Assembly: GCF_001428025.1 (NCBI RefSeq)
Contig: NZ_LMSC01000001.1
Location: 243,995 to 278,598 of the forward strand
DNA: 34,604 nucleotides
From: Phycicoccus sp. Soil748
GTDB taxonomy: Bacteria; Actinomycetota; Actinomycetes; Actinomycetales; Dermatophilaceae
Direction of reading: 5' to 3'
Every line of letters begins with the position of its first letter. The first letter of the stretch is position 1. A model generated the notes under the pieces. That model searched no databases. It saw only the letters and a list, made by a program, of their open reading frames with translations, and had not been told where the DNA came from. Below are positions 7,193 through 14,267 of this stretch, piece after piece. Both the position numbers and the translations under genes were made by a program.

Positions 7193-7284
7193 CACGGCCG
7201 CCGCCTCAACAGGACGGTGGCCAGCGCGACCAGCATCGCCAGGAAGACCAGCCAGGCGAGCCCGAGGGCGAACCCGTCGCTCAT
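7192..7284 (-). CDS. 30-residue single-pass membrane peptide
   Basis: ATG 7284 to TGA 7192-7194 encodes 30 residues: a short polar N terminus (MSDGF), one hydrophobic helix (ALGLAWLVFLAMLVALATVLL) and a basic end (RRRP), which predicts N-out, C-in topology. Its stop overlaps the start of the lipoprotein gene, and it lies 30 bases after the NAD(P)HX dehydratase stop in the same operon. No strong Shine-Dalgarno is seen. Small size makes this tentative, but overlap with the next gene and the clean transmembrane pattern support it. Confidence 0.5.
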   Translation of the reverse strand: MSDGFALGLAWLVFLAMLVALATVLLRRRP

Positions 7285-7314
7285 GGGGTTGTCGCGCTCA
7301 TCACCCGGCTCCCT

Positions 7315-8211
7315 TCACGACCCTGTGGCCGCCGCGAGGCGCGCCATCTCCCGGGGCACCGCCGCCAGGACCTCCCGAGCGAGGAACCCCAGTGGGGCGA
7401 CCTCGTCGGAGACGGCTCGGCCGGCAGCCTGGTGCAGGGCGACCGCCCAGGCCGCCGCGCCCTCGGGCGGCAGGCCGCGACCGAGCAGCCCCACCAGCAC
7501 TCCGGCCTTCACGTCGCCCGACCCGGCCACGCCGAGGCCCGGGACACCACCGGCCAGGCTCCAGGCGGTCCGCGAGTCCGGCGCCGCGACGACGGTCTGC
7601 TCGCCACCGGTGACGACGGTCGCCCCGGTGCGTTCGACGAGCTCGACGCACGACTCGACCAGGCGATGGTGCACCTCGTCGGCATCGCGCCCCAGCGTCT
7701 CGGCGAGCTCCGACTCGTTGGGGGTGAGGACGGCTCGTCCTTCGAGGTGCGCCAGGCCGTCGGGGTGCGCGGTCACATAGGCCATGCCCAGGGCGTCCAC
7801 CACGACGGGGCAGCGCAGGTGGGGCACGACCTGCTCAAGGAAGGCGCACGCGCGCTCCGGCGACAGGAGCCCCGGCCCGAGCAGCACCGCGTCGCAGTCC
7901 GCCGCCAGCTCGAGGACGTGCTCCGCCGCCTCGGGGGCGATCTCGCCCTCATCGGTCTCCGGCAGGGCCGTCACGAAGGCCTCCGGCAGGGCGACGCTGG
8001 CCGCCACCGCCACGCTGCCGACCGTGGCGACCTGCGGCTTGCCGGCGCCTGCGCGGACCGCCGCCTCGGCCGCGAGCAGGACCGCACCGGGCGTGTGCCG
8101 GCTCCCGCCCACGACGACGACCCGGCCCCGCTGCTCCTTGCCCCCGGAGGCGTCGGGCAACGGCCACCGCGCCAGCGCGGCGGGGTCGAGGTCCCGGACG
8201 TCGCGGCTCAC
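7315..8211 (-). CDS. nnrD: ADP-dependent NAD(P)H-hydrate dehydratase
   Basis: This 298-residue protein belongs to the YjeF C-terminal/ribokinase-like family. It repairs NAD(P)HX, the hydrated, dead-end form of NAD(P)H, using ADP (ATP in eukaryotes). Visible landmarks: GRVVVVGGSRHTPGAVLLAAEAAVRAGAG-type N-terminal nucleotide fold, VVDALGM, the TPNESELAETLG segment, and the catalytic anion-hole loop AGSGDVKAG, where Asp is the general base. The partner epimerase domain (NnrE) is absent here. Start GTG 8211 overlaps the stop of the histidine phosphatase by four bases (GTGA). Longer in-frame openings upstream lie inside that gene. Confidence 0.9.
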   Translation of the reverse strand: MSRDVRDLDPAALARWPLPDASGGKEQRGRVVVVGGSRHTPGAVLLAAEAAVRAGAGKPQVATVGSVAVAASVALPEAFVTALPETDEGEIAPEAAEHVLELAADCDAVLLGPGLLSPERACAFLEQVVPHLRCPVVVDALGMAYVTAHPDGLAHLEGRAVLTPNESELAETLGRDADEVHHRLVESCVELVERTGATVVTGGEQTVVAAPDSRTAWSLAGGVPGLGVAGSGDVKAGVLVGLLGRGLPPEGAAAWAVALHQAAGRAVSDEVAPLGFLAREVLAAVPREMARLAAATGS

Positions 8212-8966
8212 GGGACCGGTCCCCTGCCCGCGTGCTCGCGCTCCTGCGTGGGCTCCTCGCCCTCGGCCCGCACCGCGGCAGCCGAGGCGTAGTCCACGAG
8301 CGCGGGCACACCGCCGGGTCCGCGGTGGTAGGTGGTGGTCGACCCGTTCGGCATCGGCACCCTCGCATCGAGCGCCAGGACTGCCTCCTCGTCCATCCCG
8401 TCGAGGACGTAGCGGAAGCACGTGATGACCGCCTGGTGGGTGAAGATCCACAACCGGTCCGTCGCCGGCCGGGCGCCGACGTCGCGCAGGAAGGACCGCA
8501 CGCGCAGGGCGACATCACACCAGCTCTCCCCTCCCGGGGGCCGGTAGTAGAACTTCCCCACGTGCTCGCGGCGGGCCGCCTCGGCGGGGTACTCGGCCCG
8601 GATACCGGTGCCGGTGAGCCCGTCGAAGACCCCGAGCTCGCGCTCGCGCAGGCGCTCGTCGTGGTGGACGGGCAGCCGCAGGCCCGCCGTCTCCATCGCC
8701 GTCCGCGCCGTGTCGGCGCTGCGGCGGTACGGCGAGCTCGCCACCGCGGTCGGGACCGCCGTCTCGGGGAGGTCGGCGAGGTGCCGGCCGAGCGCCCGGG
8801 CCTGGTTCACACCGGTGTCCGACAGCGGGACGTCCGCGTCCCTCGCGTCGAGCTCGAGGCGGGCGGCGCCGGCGCCGCGAGCCGCGCGGTCGGCGAGGTT
8901 GCCGATGCTCTCTCCGTGGCGCACGAGGACGAGTCGTGCAGGCCCCAGTCGTTGCATGTCGAGCAT
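8208..8966 (-). CDS. Histidine phosphatase superfamily (phosphoglycerate-mutase-like) protein
   Basis: 252 residues. The catalytic motif LVLVRHGES lies near residue 15 (phospho-accepting His in RHG), followed by SDTGVNQARALGRHLADL, the Arg-containing SSPYRRSADTA, the acid region RERELGVFDGL, and the second histidine in IFTHQAVI. The PPGGESWCDVALRVRSFL segment is typical of PhoE/CobC-like phosphatases. Substrate unknown. ATG 8966 is preceded by GGGAGGG at a suitable distance. It lies five bases after the SRPBCC stop and overlaps nnrD. The C-terminal 30 residues are acidic and non-conserved in type. Confidence 0.9.
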   Translation of the reverse strand: MLDMQRLGPARLVLVRHGESIGNLADRAARGAGAARLELDARDADVPLSDTGVNQARALGRHLADLPETAVPTAVASSPYRRSADTARTAMETAGLRLPVHHDERLRERELGVFDGLTGTGIRAEYPAEAARREHVGKFYYRPPGGESWCDVALRVRSFLRDVGARPATDRLWIFTHQAVITCFRYVLDGMDEEAVLALDARVPMPNGSTTTYHRGPGGVPALVDYASAAAVRAEGEEPTQEREHAGRGPVP

Positions 8967-8971
8967 CGTGA

Positions 8972-9430
8972 TCAGCCCTCCCGCGGCACCTCGCCGCGCC
9001 AGCTGCCGGTGGCCTCCTGGTTGCTCTCCACGAGGAGGCGGAACCTCTTGAGGTCGCCCTTGGCGCGTCGCTCGATGACGCCCAGGGCGTCGCCCACGTG
9101 CTCCACGAGGCCGTGCGGGTCCAGGTCGAGCTGGAGCGACACGTTGGTCCTGCGGTCCTCCACGCGGTGGAAGTCGACGACTCCCGCGTGCTGCACCTCG
9201 CCGTCGGCCTTCCACGCGACCCGGACCTCGGGGATCTGCTCGGTGATCGTGGCGTCGAACTCGCGGTGCACCCCCGCGATGCTGACCCTCCAGTGCAGGT
9301 GGCGGTCGTCGAGCTGGGTGACCTCGTCCACCCCCTCCATGAACAGGGGGAAGTCCTCGAACTGCGTCCACTGGTTGTAGACGGTGGTGATGTCGCTCGC
9401 GACGTCGATGTGCGCTTCGGCGGTGGTCAC
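8972..9430 (-). CDS. SRPBCC-fold protein (polyketide cyclase/START-like)
   Basis: 152 residues. The N terminus has the pattern of COG5637-type SRPBCC proteins: I-D-V-A-S-D-I-T-T-V-Y-N-Q-W-T-Q-F-E-D-F-P-L-F-M (split by me for length), then V-T-Q-L-D-D-R-H-L-H-W and a final long helix near residues 110-135. The fold makes a hydrophobic pocket; a specific ligand cannot be assigned. GTG 9430 was chosen because GAGAGGAGA lies just upstream; longer openings to 9607 run into the promoter region. It is the first gene of the minus-strand run that continues through nnrD to the Nramp-like transporter. Confidence 0.85.
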   Translation of the reverse strand: MTTAEAHIDVASDITTVYNQWTQFEDFPLFMEGVDEVTQLDDRHLHWRVSIAGVHREFDATITEQIPEVRVAWKADGEVQHAGVVDFHRVEDRRTNVSLQLDLDPHGLVEHVGDALGVIERRAKGDLKRFRLLVESNQEATGSWRGEVPREG

Positions 9431-9479
9431 GGGTCTCCTCTCGTCAGGCGGCAGCGGGATGTCAAGCTCTTCCCTGTCG

Positions 9480-9504
9480 CTACCCGGTCCCCGTGCCGAC
9501 AAAC
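9480..9504 (-). promoter_or_regulatory. Sigma-B/sigma-F-type stress promoter of the SRPBCC-to-Nramp operon
   Basis: On the minus strand GTTT (9501-9504) and GGGTAG (9480-9485) are separated by exactly 15 bases, matching the actinobacterial sigma-F/sigma-B consensus GTTT-N15-17-GGGTA. Transcription would start near 9470, giving a leader of about 40 bases to GTG 9430. Confidence 0.6.
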
Positions 9505-9524
9505 GCCCGTGCGGCGGTGCGCCG

Positions 9525-9549
9525 GTTTGGCACCGGGGCGGTGGGGCAC
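9525..9549 (+). promoter_or_regulatory. Sigma-B/sigma-F-like promoter of the DUF72 gene
   Basis: GTTT (9525-9528), 15 bases, then GGGCAC (9544-9549), one mismatch from GGGTAC. It is back-to-back with the minus-strand site 20 bases away and lies about 40 bases before ATG 9591. Confidence 0.4.
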
Positions 9550-9590
9550 CACAGGAGCGGCACGACAGCTGGAGGCGAGAGGAGGCAGGG

Positions 9591-10469
9591 ATGATCCGCA
9601 TCGGCACTTCCGGATGGCGCTACCCCTCGTGGCGTGGCGACTTCTACCCGACGGGGCTGCGCCAGCGTGACGAGCTCGCCTACCTCAGCCGCCTGCTCAC
9701 CGCGGTGGAGGTGAACGGCTCCTTCTACTCCCTGCAGCGCCCCAGCAGCTACGCCGCGTGGGCTGCCCAGGCGCCCGAGGGCTTTCCCTTCGCCGTGAAG
9801 GGCGGCCGGTTCATCACGCACCTGCGCCAGCTGATGGAGGTGGAGACGCCCCTGGCCAACTTCTTCGCCTCCGGCGTCCTGGCGCTCGGCGACCGGCTGG
9901 GCCCGGTCCTGTGGCAGCTGCCGGCGCGCACGGCGTTCGACGAGGAACGGCTCGCCGCGTTCTTCGAGCTGCTGCCGCGCACCACGGACGCCGCGGCGTC
10001 GCTCGCCGCCCGCCACGGCCCCAACCTCACCGGTGACCGTGTCCTGACGACCGCCCCGGTGAGCACGCCGATCCACCACGTGCTCGAGCCACGCCACGAG
10101 AGCTTCCGGTCGTCCCAGGCAGTGGACCTGCTGCGCGCGCACGGGATCGGGACCGTGGTGTCCGACAGTGCGGGCACCTGGCCGATGTTCGACGCGGTCA
10201 CCTCGGACGTCGTCTACGTGCGGCTGCACGGAGACACCGAGCTGTACACGAGCGGGTACTCGCCCGCGGCCCTGGCGACGTGGGCGGACCGGGTAAGCGG
10301 CTGGGCCGACGAGGGCCTCGAGGTCCACGTCTACTTCGACAACGACGCGCGGGGCCATGCCCCGCACGACGCACGGGCCCTGCTCGAGGCGCTCGGCCTG
10401 GCACCGGAGCCGGTGGACCTGCCTCCCCTCCGTCAGGTTTCGGCGCGTCGTCGGCGGGTAGGTCCGTGA
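9591..10469 (+). CDS. DUF72 family protein (TIM-barrel-like, YecE type)
   Basis: 292 residues. The start IRIGTSGWRYPSWRGDFYP and the segments TAVEVNGSFYSLQRPSSYAAW and FPFAVKGGRFITH define the DUF72/YecE family, a TIM-barrel fold of unsettled function. Later conserved stretches are EPRHESF, VVSDSAGTWP, VVYVRLHG and VHVYFDNDARGHAPHDA. ATG 9591 has AGGAGG eight bases upstream. It shares a 160-base divergent promoter region with the SRPBCC gene. The C-terminal basic tail (SARRRR) overlaps the promoter of the next gene. Confidence 0.9.
   Translation: MIRIGTSGWRYPSWRGDFYPTGLRQRDELAYLSRLLTAVEVNGSFYSLQRPSSYAAWAAQAPEGFPFAVKGGRFITHLRQLMEVETPLANFFASGVLALGDRLGPVLWQLPARTAFDEERLAAFFELLPRTTDAAASLAARHGPNLTGDRVLTTAPVSTPIHHVLEPRHESFRSSQAVDLLRAHGIGTVVSDSAGTWPMFDAVTSDVVYVRLHGDTELYTSGYSPAALATWADRVSGWADEGLEVHVYFDNDARGHAPHDARALLEALGLAPEPVDLPPLRQVSARRRRVGP
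10437..10461 (+). promoter_or_regulatory. Sigma-B/sigma-F-type promoter of the LEA/holin/DUF3618 cassette
   Basis: GTTT (10437-10440), exactly 15 bases, then GGGTAG (10456-10461). It is embedded in the last codons of the DUF72 gene and lies about 60 bases before the start of the cassette. It is the same motif and spacing as the site at 9480-9504. Confidence 0.6.
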
Positions 10470-10524
10470 CAGCCGCGGTCGAGGAGACCGCGCGTCCAGC
10501 ACTCGTTGAAAGAACAGGATGGAC

Positions 10525-11256
10525 ATGAGCGAGACATACGGAACCACCGGCACCACCACATCCACCGACGTCGCCAAGGACGAGGCACGCGCCACCGGCC
10601 AGCAGGCCAAGGAGGGCGCACGGCACGTCGCCGAGGTGGGCAAGGACGAGGCGAAGAACGTCGCCCAGGAGACGGGTCAGCAGGCGAAGGAGCTGTGGCA
10701 GCAGACCCGCAGCCAGCTGATGGAGCAGAGCGCCCAGCAGCAGACCCGGGTGGCCGACGGCCTCCGCTCCCTCAGCGAGGAGCTGTCGGGCATGGCCCGC
10801 GGCTCCGAGCAGCAGGGCGTCGCCAGCGACCTGGCGCACCAGGCGTCGCAGCGCATGGGCGACGTCGCGAGCTGGCTCGACCAGCGCGACCCCGGCTCCC
10901 TGGTGTCGGAGGTCAAGCAGTTCGCTCGACAGCGGCCCGGCACCTTCCTCGCCGCCGCTGCGGTGGTCGGCCTTGTCGGCGGCCGGCTGAGCCGGGGCCT
11001 CGTGGCCGAGCACCAGGACCAGCAGGGCGGCAGCTCGTCCACCGGCGGCCCGGCCGGTGAGGGCTACACCGCCACCGCCCCGGTCCCGGTCGACCACAGC
11101 ACCGCCGGGTACTCCGCCTACGGCTCCCCCACCGGCACGGTCACCCCGGCCGCGCCGCACCCCGTCACCGACCCGGTGGTCGAGGCGGGTGGCATCACGG
11201 GGGTCGACGGTCCCGTCGGCGGGACCGCTCCCGAGGCGGGCGAGCTCCCCCGATGA
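10525..11256 (+). CDS. LEA-like coiled-coil membrane-associated protein
   Basis: 243 residues. Residues about 15-70 carry two related amphipathic repeats (KDEARATGQQAKEGARHVAEVG-like, again as KDEAKNVAQETGQQAKELWQQT), the kind of 11-residue periodicity seen in LEA proteins (group 3). A hydrophobic, Ala/Gly-rich helix (PGTFLAAAAVVGLVGG) at about 138-155 could enter the membrane. The C terminus is Pro/Gly/Thr-rich and disordered. No enzymatic motif. ATG 10525 has AGG spaced 6 bases upstream; ATG 10519 sits too close. The stop overlaps the holin-like gene (ATGA). Confidence 0.7.
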   Translation: MSETYGTTGTTTSTDVAKDEARATGQQAKEGARHVAEVGKDEAKNVAQETGQQAKELWQQTRSQLMEQSAQQQTRVADGLRSLSEELSGMARGSEQQGVASDLAHQASQRMGDVASWLDQRDPGSLVSEVKQFARQRPGTFLAAAAVVGLVGGRLSRGLVAEHQDQQGGSSSTGGPAGEGYTATAPVPVDHSTAGYSAYGSPTGTVTPAAPHPVTDPVVEAGGITGVDGPVGGTAPEAGELPR

Positions 11257-11675
11257 GCCACCAGGACCCCCGGCTGGACGACCCGTCCAACCGGTCGTTG
11301 AGCAACGTCGGCGACATCTTCGCCGACATCAGCCGAGACCTCTCCACCTTGATCCGGCAGGAGACGGAGCTGGCCAAGGCCGAGCTGCGTGAGTCGGCCA
11401 CCCGGGCCGGCACGGGCGCAGGGATGCTCGGAGGTGCCGGCGTCGCCGGACACTTCGTGCTGCTCTTCCTGTCGATCGCCCTCTGGTGGAGCCTCGGCAG
11501 CGCCATCGGGCGCGGCTGGTCCGCCGTCGTGGTCGCGGTCATCTGGGCCGTCATCGCCGCGGTCCTGGCCGCCATGGGACGCAGCAAGCTCAAGCAGGTC
11601 AAGGGAATTCCACAGACGCAAGCCACCGCGCGCGAGATCCCCGACGCGCTGAAAGGGAACGAGGACAAGCGATGA
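11253..11675 (+). CDS. Phage holin-like small membrane protein (actinobacterial Phage_holin_3_6 / DUF1469 type)
   Basis: 140 residues. A soluble N-terminal helix with ISRDLSTLIRQETELAKAEL, the hallmark of this family, is followed by two transmembrane helices (about residues 55-80 and 88-110) and a charged C terminus. Despite the Pfam label, chromosomal copies next to DUF3618 genes are not phage lysis genes; they are thought to act in envelope or stress physiology (established context, function unproven). Four-base overlaps (ATGA) with both neighbours show a translationally coupled cassette. Confidence 0.85.
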   Translation: MSHQDPRLDDPSNRSLSNVGDIFADISRDLSTLIRQETELAKAELRESATRAGTGAGMLGGAGVAGHFVLLFLSIALWWSLGSAIGRGWSAVVVAVIWAVIAAVLAAMGRSKLKQVKGIPQTQATAREIPDALKGNEDKR

Positions 11676-12271
11676 CCAACAACCCTGATGAGATCCGTCG
11701 TGAGATCGAGGACACCCGCGGCCGGCTGAGCAGCGACGTCAACGCGCTCACCGAGACCGTGAGCCCGTCCAACGTCGCCCGTCGCCAGGCCGACAAGGTC
11801 GCCGGAGCGGCGACATCGGTCAAGGAGCGCGTGATGGGCGTTGCCGGCGACGTGGGCAGCACCGGCTCCGGCGCCGCCTCCAGCGTCTCGGGCGCCGCCT
11901 CCACCGTGGGTCACGCACCCATGGCCGCGGCCAGCGGTGCGAAGCGCCGCACCGAGGGCAACCCCCTCGCCGCTGGCCTGATCGCCCTCGGCGCCGGTTG
12001 GCTCATCGGTTCGATGCTGCCTGCCTCCGAGAAGGAGAAGCAGGCGGCCAGCGCCGTCAAGGAGAAGGCTCAGCCGCTCGTGGAGGAGGCCAAGAGCGTC
12101 GCCCAGGACACGGCGCAGCAGCTCAAGGAGCCGGCCATGGACGCGGCCCAGAGCGTCAAGGAGACGGCCATGGAGGCCAAGGAGAACGTCACCGAGGAGG
12201 GCAGGTCGACCGCCGACGACGTGAAGTCGCAGGCGCAGTCCTCCGCCGAGACGGTGCGCTCCACGCAGTAG
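11672..12271 (+). CDS. DUF3618 domain protein with membrane helix and LEA-like tail
   Basis: 199 residues. The first 40 (DEIRREIEDTRGRLSSDVNAL, then E-T-V-S-P) match the DUF3618 N-terminal signature. A Ser/Gly/Ala-rich region follows, then one hydrophobic helix (PLAAGLIALGAGWLIGSMLP, about residues 97-116) and a long amphipathic, Lys/Glu/Ala-rich C-terminal helix (about 120-195) with repeated A-K-S-V-A-Q-D-T-A / A-Q-S-V-K-E-T-A units. It likely lies on the membrane surface. It starts inside the stop of the holin-like gene, and a strong hairpin follows 29 bases after its stop. Confidence 0.85.
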   Translation: MTNNPDEIRREIEDTRGRLSSDVNALTETVSPSNVARRQADKVAGAATSVKERVMGVAGDVGSTGSGAASSVSGAASTVGHAPMAAASGAKRRTEGNPLAAGLIALGAGWLIGSMLPASEKEKQAASAVKEKAQPLVEEAKSVAQDTAQQLKEPAMDAAQSVKETAMEAKENVTEEGRSTADDVKSQAQSSAETVRSTQ

Positions 12272-12299
12272 GTGGATGGAGCGGTACGCCGCTCACGAA

Positions 12300-12335
12300 G
12301 GGGAAGGGCGGGAGCTGGTGCTCCCGCCCTTCCTC
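12300..12335. terminator. Intrinsic-type hairpin between convergent operons
   Basis: GAAGGGCGGGAG (12303-12314) pairs perfectly with CTCCCGCCCTTC (12321-12332) around a 6-base loop; outer pairs extend the stem to 12300-12335 with one G-T pair. There is no T-run on either strand. It lies between the stop of the DUF3618 gene (12271) and the stop of the minus-strand permease gene (12400), so it may serve both strands. Confidence 0.75.
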
Positions 12336-12399
12336 GTGTCCGGCGCCGCTCGGTGGGGCGGCGCTCGGTGAGGCTGCGCTCGGTATGGCGCTGCGGCGC

Positions 12400-13350
12400 T
12401 CAGCCCTGCTTGGCGCTGGTGGCGATGCCGTCAAGGATGTGCCGCTGGGCGAACGCGAACATCATGATCATCGGCAGCGTCGCCAGCAGGGTGGCCGCCA
12501 TCGCGATCTCCCAGTGGTACTCGCCCGAGAGGGCGAAGCTGTCGACGATGAGCTTCAGGCCACGCGGCATCGTGAAGTAGCTCTCGGTCTGCAGGTAGAT
12601 GAGCGGCTTCATCAGGTCCGACCAGCTCGCCTGCAGCTCGAAGACGAACACGATGATGAGCGCAGGCCGGGCCAGGGGCAGCGCGATCCGTCGGAACATG
12701 CCGAAGTAGCTGCAGCCGTCGACGCGGGCTGCCTCGAAGAGCTCACGCGGTATGCCGAGGAAGAACTGGCGCAGCAGGAAGATGTAGAAGGCCGAGCCGA
12801 ACAGGTTCTGGGCCCACAGCGGGACCTGGGTGTCGACCATGCCCAGGTGGTTCCAGATCAGGTAGACCGGGATCATCGTGACCGCCCCGGGCAGCATCAT
12901 CGTCGACAGCACGAGGCCGAAGACCAGCCCGCGGCCGCGGAAGCGGAAGTAGGCGAACCCGAACGCCACGAGCGCGCTCGAGAGCGTCACCGTCGTCGCG
13001 GCCATGAGGCCGACGACCACCGAGTTGACGAGCCACTGCAGGACCGGGCCGGCCCGCCACACCTCGACGAAGTTGTGCCACTGCACGTCGGACGGGATGA
13101 GCCTGTTGTCGAACACCTGGGACTTGGGCTTCAGCGCCGCACTGACCAGCCAGACCAGCGGGTAGACGAAGGCGGCCGTGGCCAGCCACAGCAGGGCCAG
13201 CCGCAGCGGCGACCACCACGACCACGAACGGGGACCCGGGCGCGAGGGGGCCGACGGAGCACCCTCACCCCACCCGGTGCCCGGTCCCACGTCCTTGCCG
13301 GCAGAGGCCGCCGCGGCTGCAGGTGGGGTGGACTCGTCCAGGGCGCTCAT
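12400..13350 (-). CDS. Carbohydrate ABC transporter permease (MalG-like)
   Basis: 316 residues with a Pro/Ala-rich N-terminal tail of about 40 residues and six predicted transmembrane helices. The EAA loop, E-L-F-E-A-A-R-V-D-G-C-S-Y-F-G-M-F-R-R-I-A-L-P, which contacts the ATPase, is present near residue 215. Family: inner-membrane subunit of CUT1-type sugar importers. The ATG start overlaps the stop of the first permease (ATGA), and the gene is the last of the three-gene operon. No ATP-binding subunit is found next to it. Confidence 0.92.
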   Translation of the reverse strand: MSALDESTPPAAAAASAGKDVGPGTGWGEGAPSAPSRPGPRSWSWWSPLRLALLWLATAAFVYPLVWLVSAALKPKSQVFDNRLIPSDVQWHNFVEVWRAGPVLQWLVNSVVVGLMAATTVTLSSALVAFGFAYFRFRGRGLVFGLVLSTMMLPGAVTMIPVYLIWNHLGMVDTQVPLWAQNLFGSAFYIFLLRQFFLGIPRELFEAARVDGCSYFGMFRRIALPLARPALIIVFVFELQASWSDLMKPLIYLQTESYFTMPRGLKLIVDSFALSGEYHWEIAMAATLLATLPMIMMFAFAQRHILDGIATSAKQG

Positions 13351-14267
13351 CGGCTCTCCCCCTCGTAGTAGACGAACCGGTTGCCGATCCGGAACTGCAG
13401 GGCGGTGATGAGCAGGATGATGACGAACAGCAGCCAGGCCATGGACGACGCGAAGCCCATCTTGAAGAACTGGAACGCGTTCTGGAACAGGTAGACCATG
13501 TAGACGAGCGACTCGTCGGAGGCGGTCGCCTTCTGCTGTGGCCCGTAGAACATCGTGTAGGCCTGGTCGAACATCTGCATCGCCGCGATGGTGTGCGTGA
13601 TGACGGTGAAGAACAGGGCGCCGGAGATCATCGGGAGCGTGATGTGCCAGAAGCGGCGCACGGGTCCGGCGCCGTCGAGCATGGCCGCCTCGTGCAGCTG
13701 CCGCGGCACGTTGTGCAACGCCGCGAGGTAGATGACGATGCTGCCGCCGACGGTCCACAGGCTCACCACGGCCAGCGACGGCTTCAGCCACGCCGGGTCG
13801 GTGGTCCAGTTGGGCCCGTCGATGCCGACCCACCCGAGCACCTCGTTGACCAGGCCACGCTGTCCGTTGAGCAGCAGCAGGAACATCGCGCCCGCCGCCA
13901 CGGCCGGAGTCATCACCGGCAGGTAGAAGGCCGTGCGGAAGAAGCCCGCCATCCGCCCGACCCGCTGCAGCAGCATGGCCAGCCCGAGGGCCACGGCCGT
14001 GCCGAGCGGCACGAACATCGCGGCATACGTGAAGGTGTTGGCCAGGGACGTCCTGACCCGGGGGTCGGACCAGAGGTCGCGGTAGTTCTCGAGCCCGACA
14101 GCGTGCGACTGCCCGACGAGCGAGTAGTCCGTGAACGACAGCACCAGGCTCACGACCATCGGCCCCGCCGTGAACACGAGGAACCCGACGATCCACGGCG
14201 CGATGAACCACCAGCCTCCCCGGCTCTCGTGCCGGCTCACCGCGCTGCGGGAGGCTCTTCTACCCAC
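13347..14267 (-). CDS. Carbohydrate ABC transporter permease (MalF-like)
   Basis: 306 residues, six transmembrane helices, first at about W-W-F-I-A-P-W-I-V-G-F-L-V-F. The EAA loop reads H-E-A-A-M-L-D-G-A-G-P-V-R-R-F-W-H-I-T-L-P. GTG 14267 overlaps the solute-binding protein stop by eight bases and has GAAGG about 10 bases upstream; GTG 14240 is an alternative. Longer in-frame openings give an implausible Arg-rich N terminus. It forms the heterodimeric channel with the MalG-like protein. Confidence 0.9.
   Translation of the reverse strand: MGRRASRSAVSRHESRGGWWFIAPWIVGFLVFTAGPMVVSLVLSFTDYSLVGQSHAVGLENYRDLWSDPRVRTSLANTFTYAAMFVPLGTAVALGLAMLLQRVGRMAGFFRTAFYLPVMTPAVAAGAMFLLLLNGQRGLVNEVLGWVGIDGPNWTTDPAWLKPSLAVVSLWTVGGSIVIYLAALHNVPRQLHEAAMLDGAGPVRRFWHITLPMISGALFFTVITHTIAAMQMFDQAYTMFYGPQQKATASDESLVYMVYLFQNAFQFFKMGFASSMAWLLFVIILLITALQFRIGNRFVYYEGESR

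Noticed and set aside
11253-11675. Prophage lysis gene
   Set aside because: The holin-like family copy sits with DUF3618 and LEA-like genes; no other phage genes are in the window.
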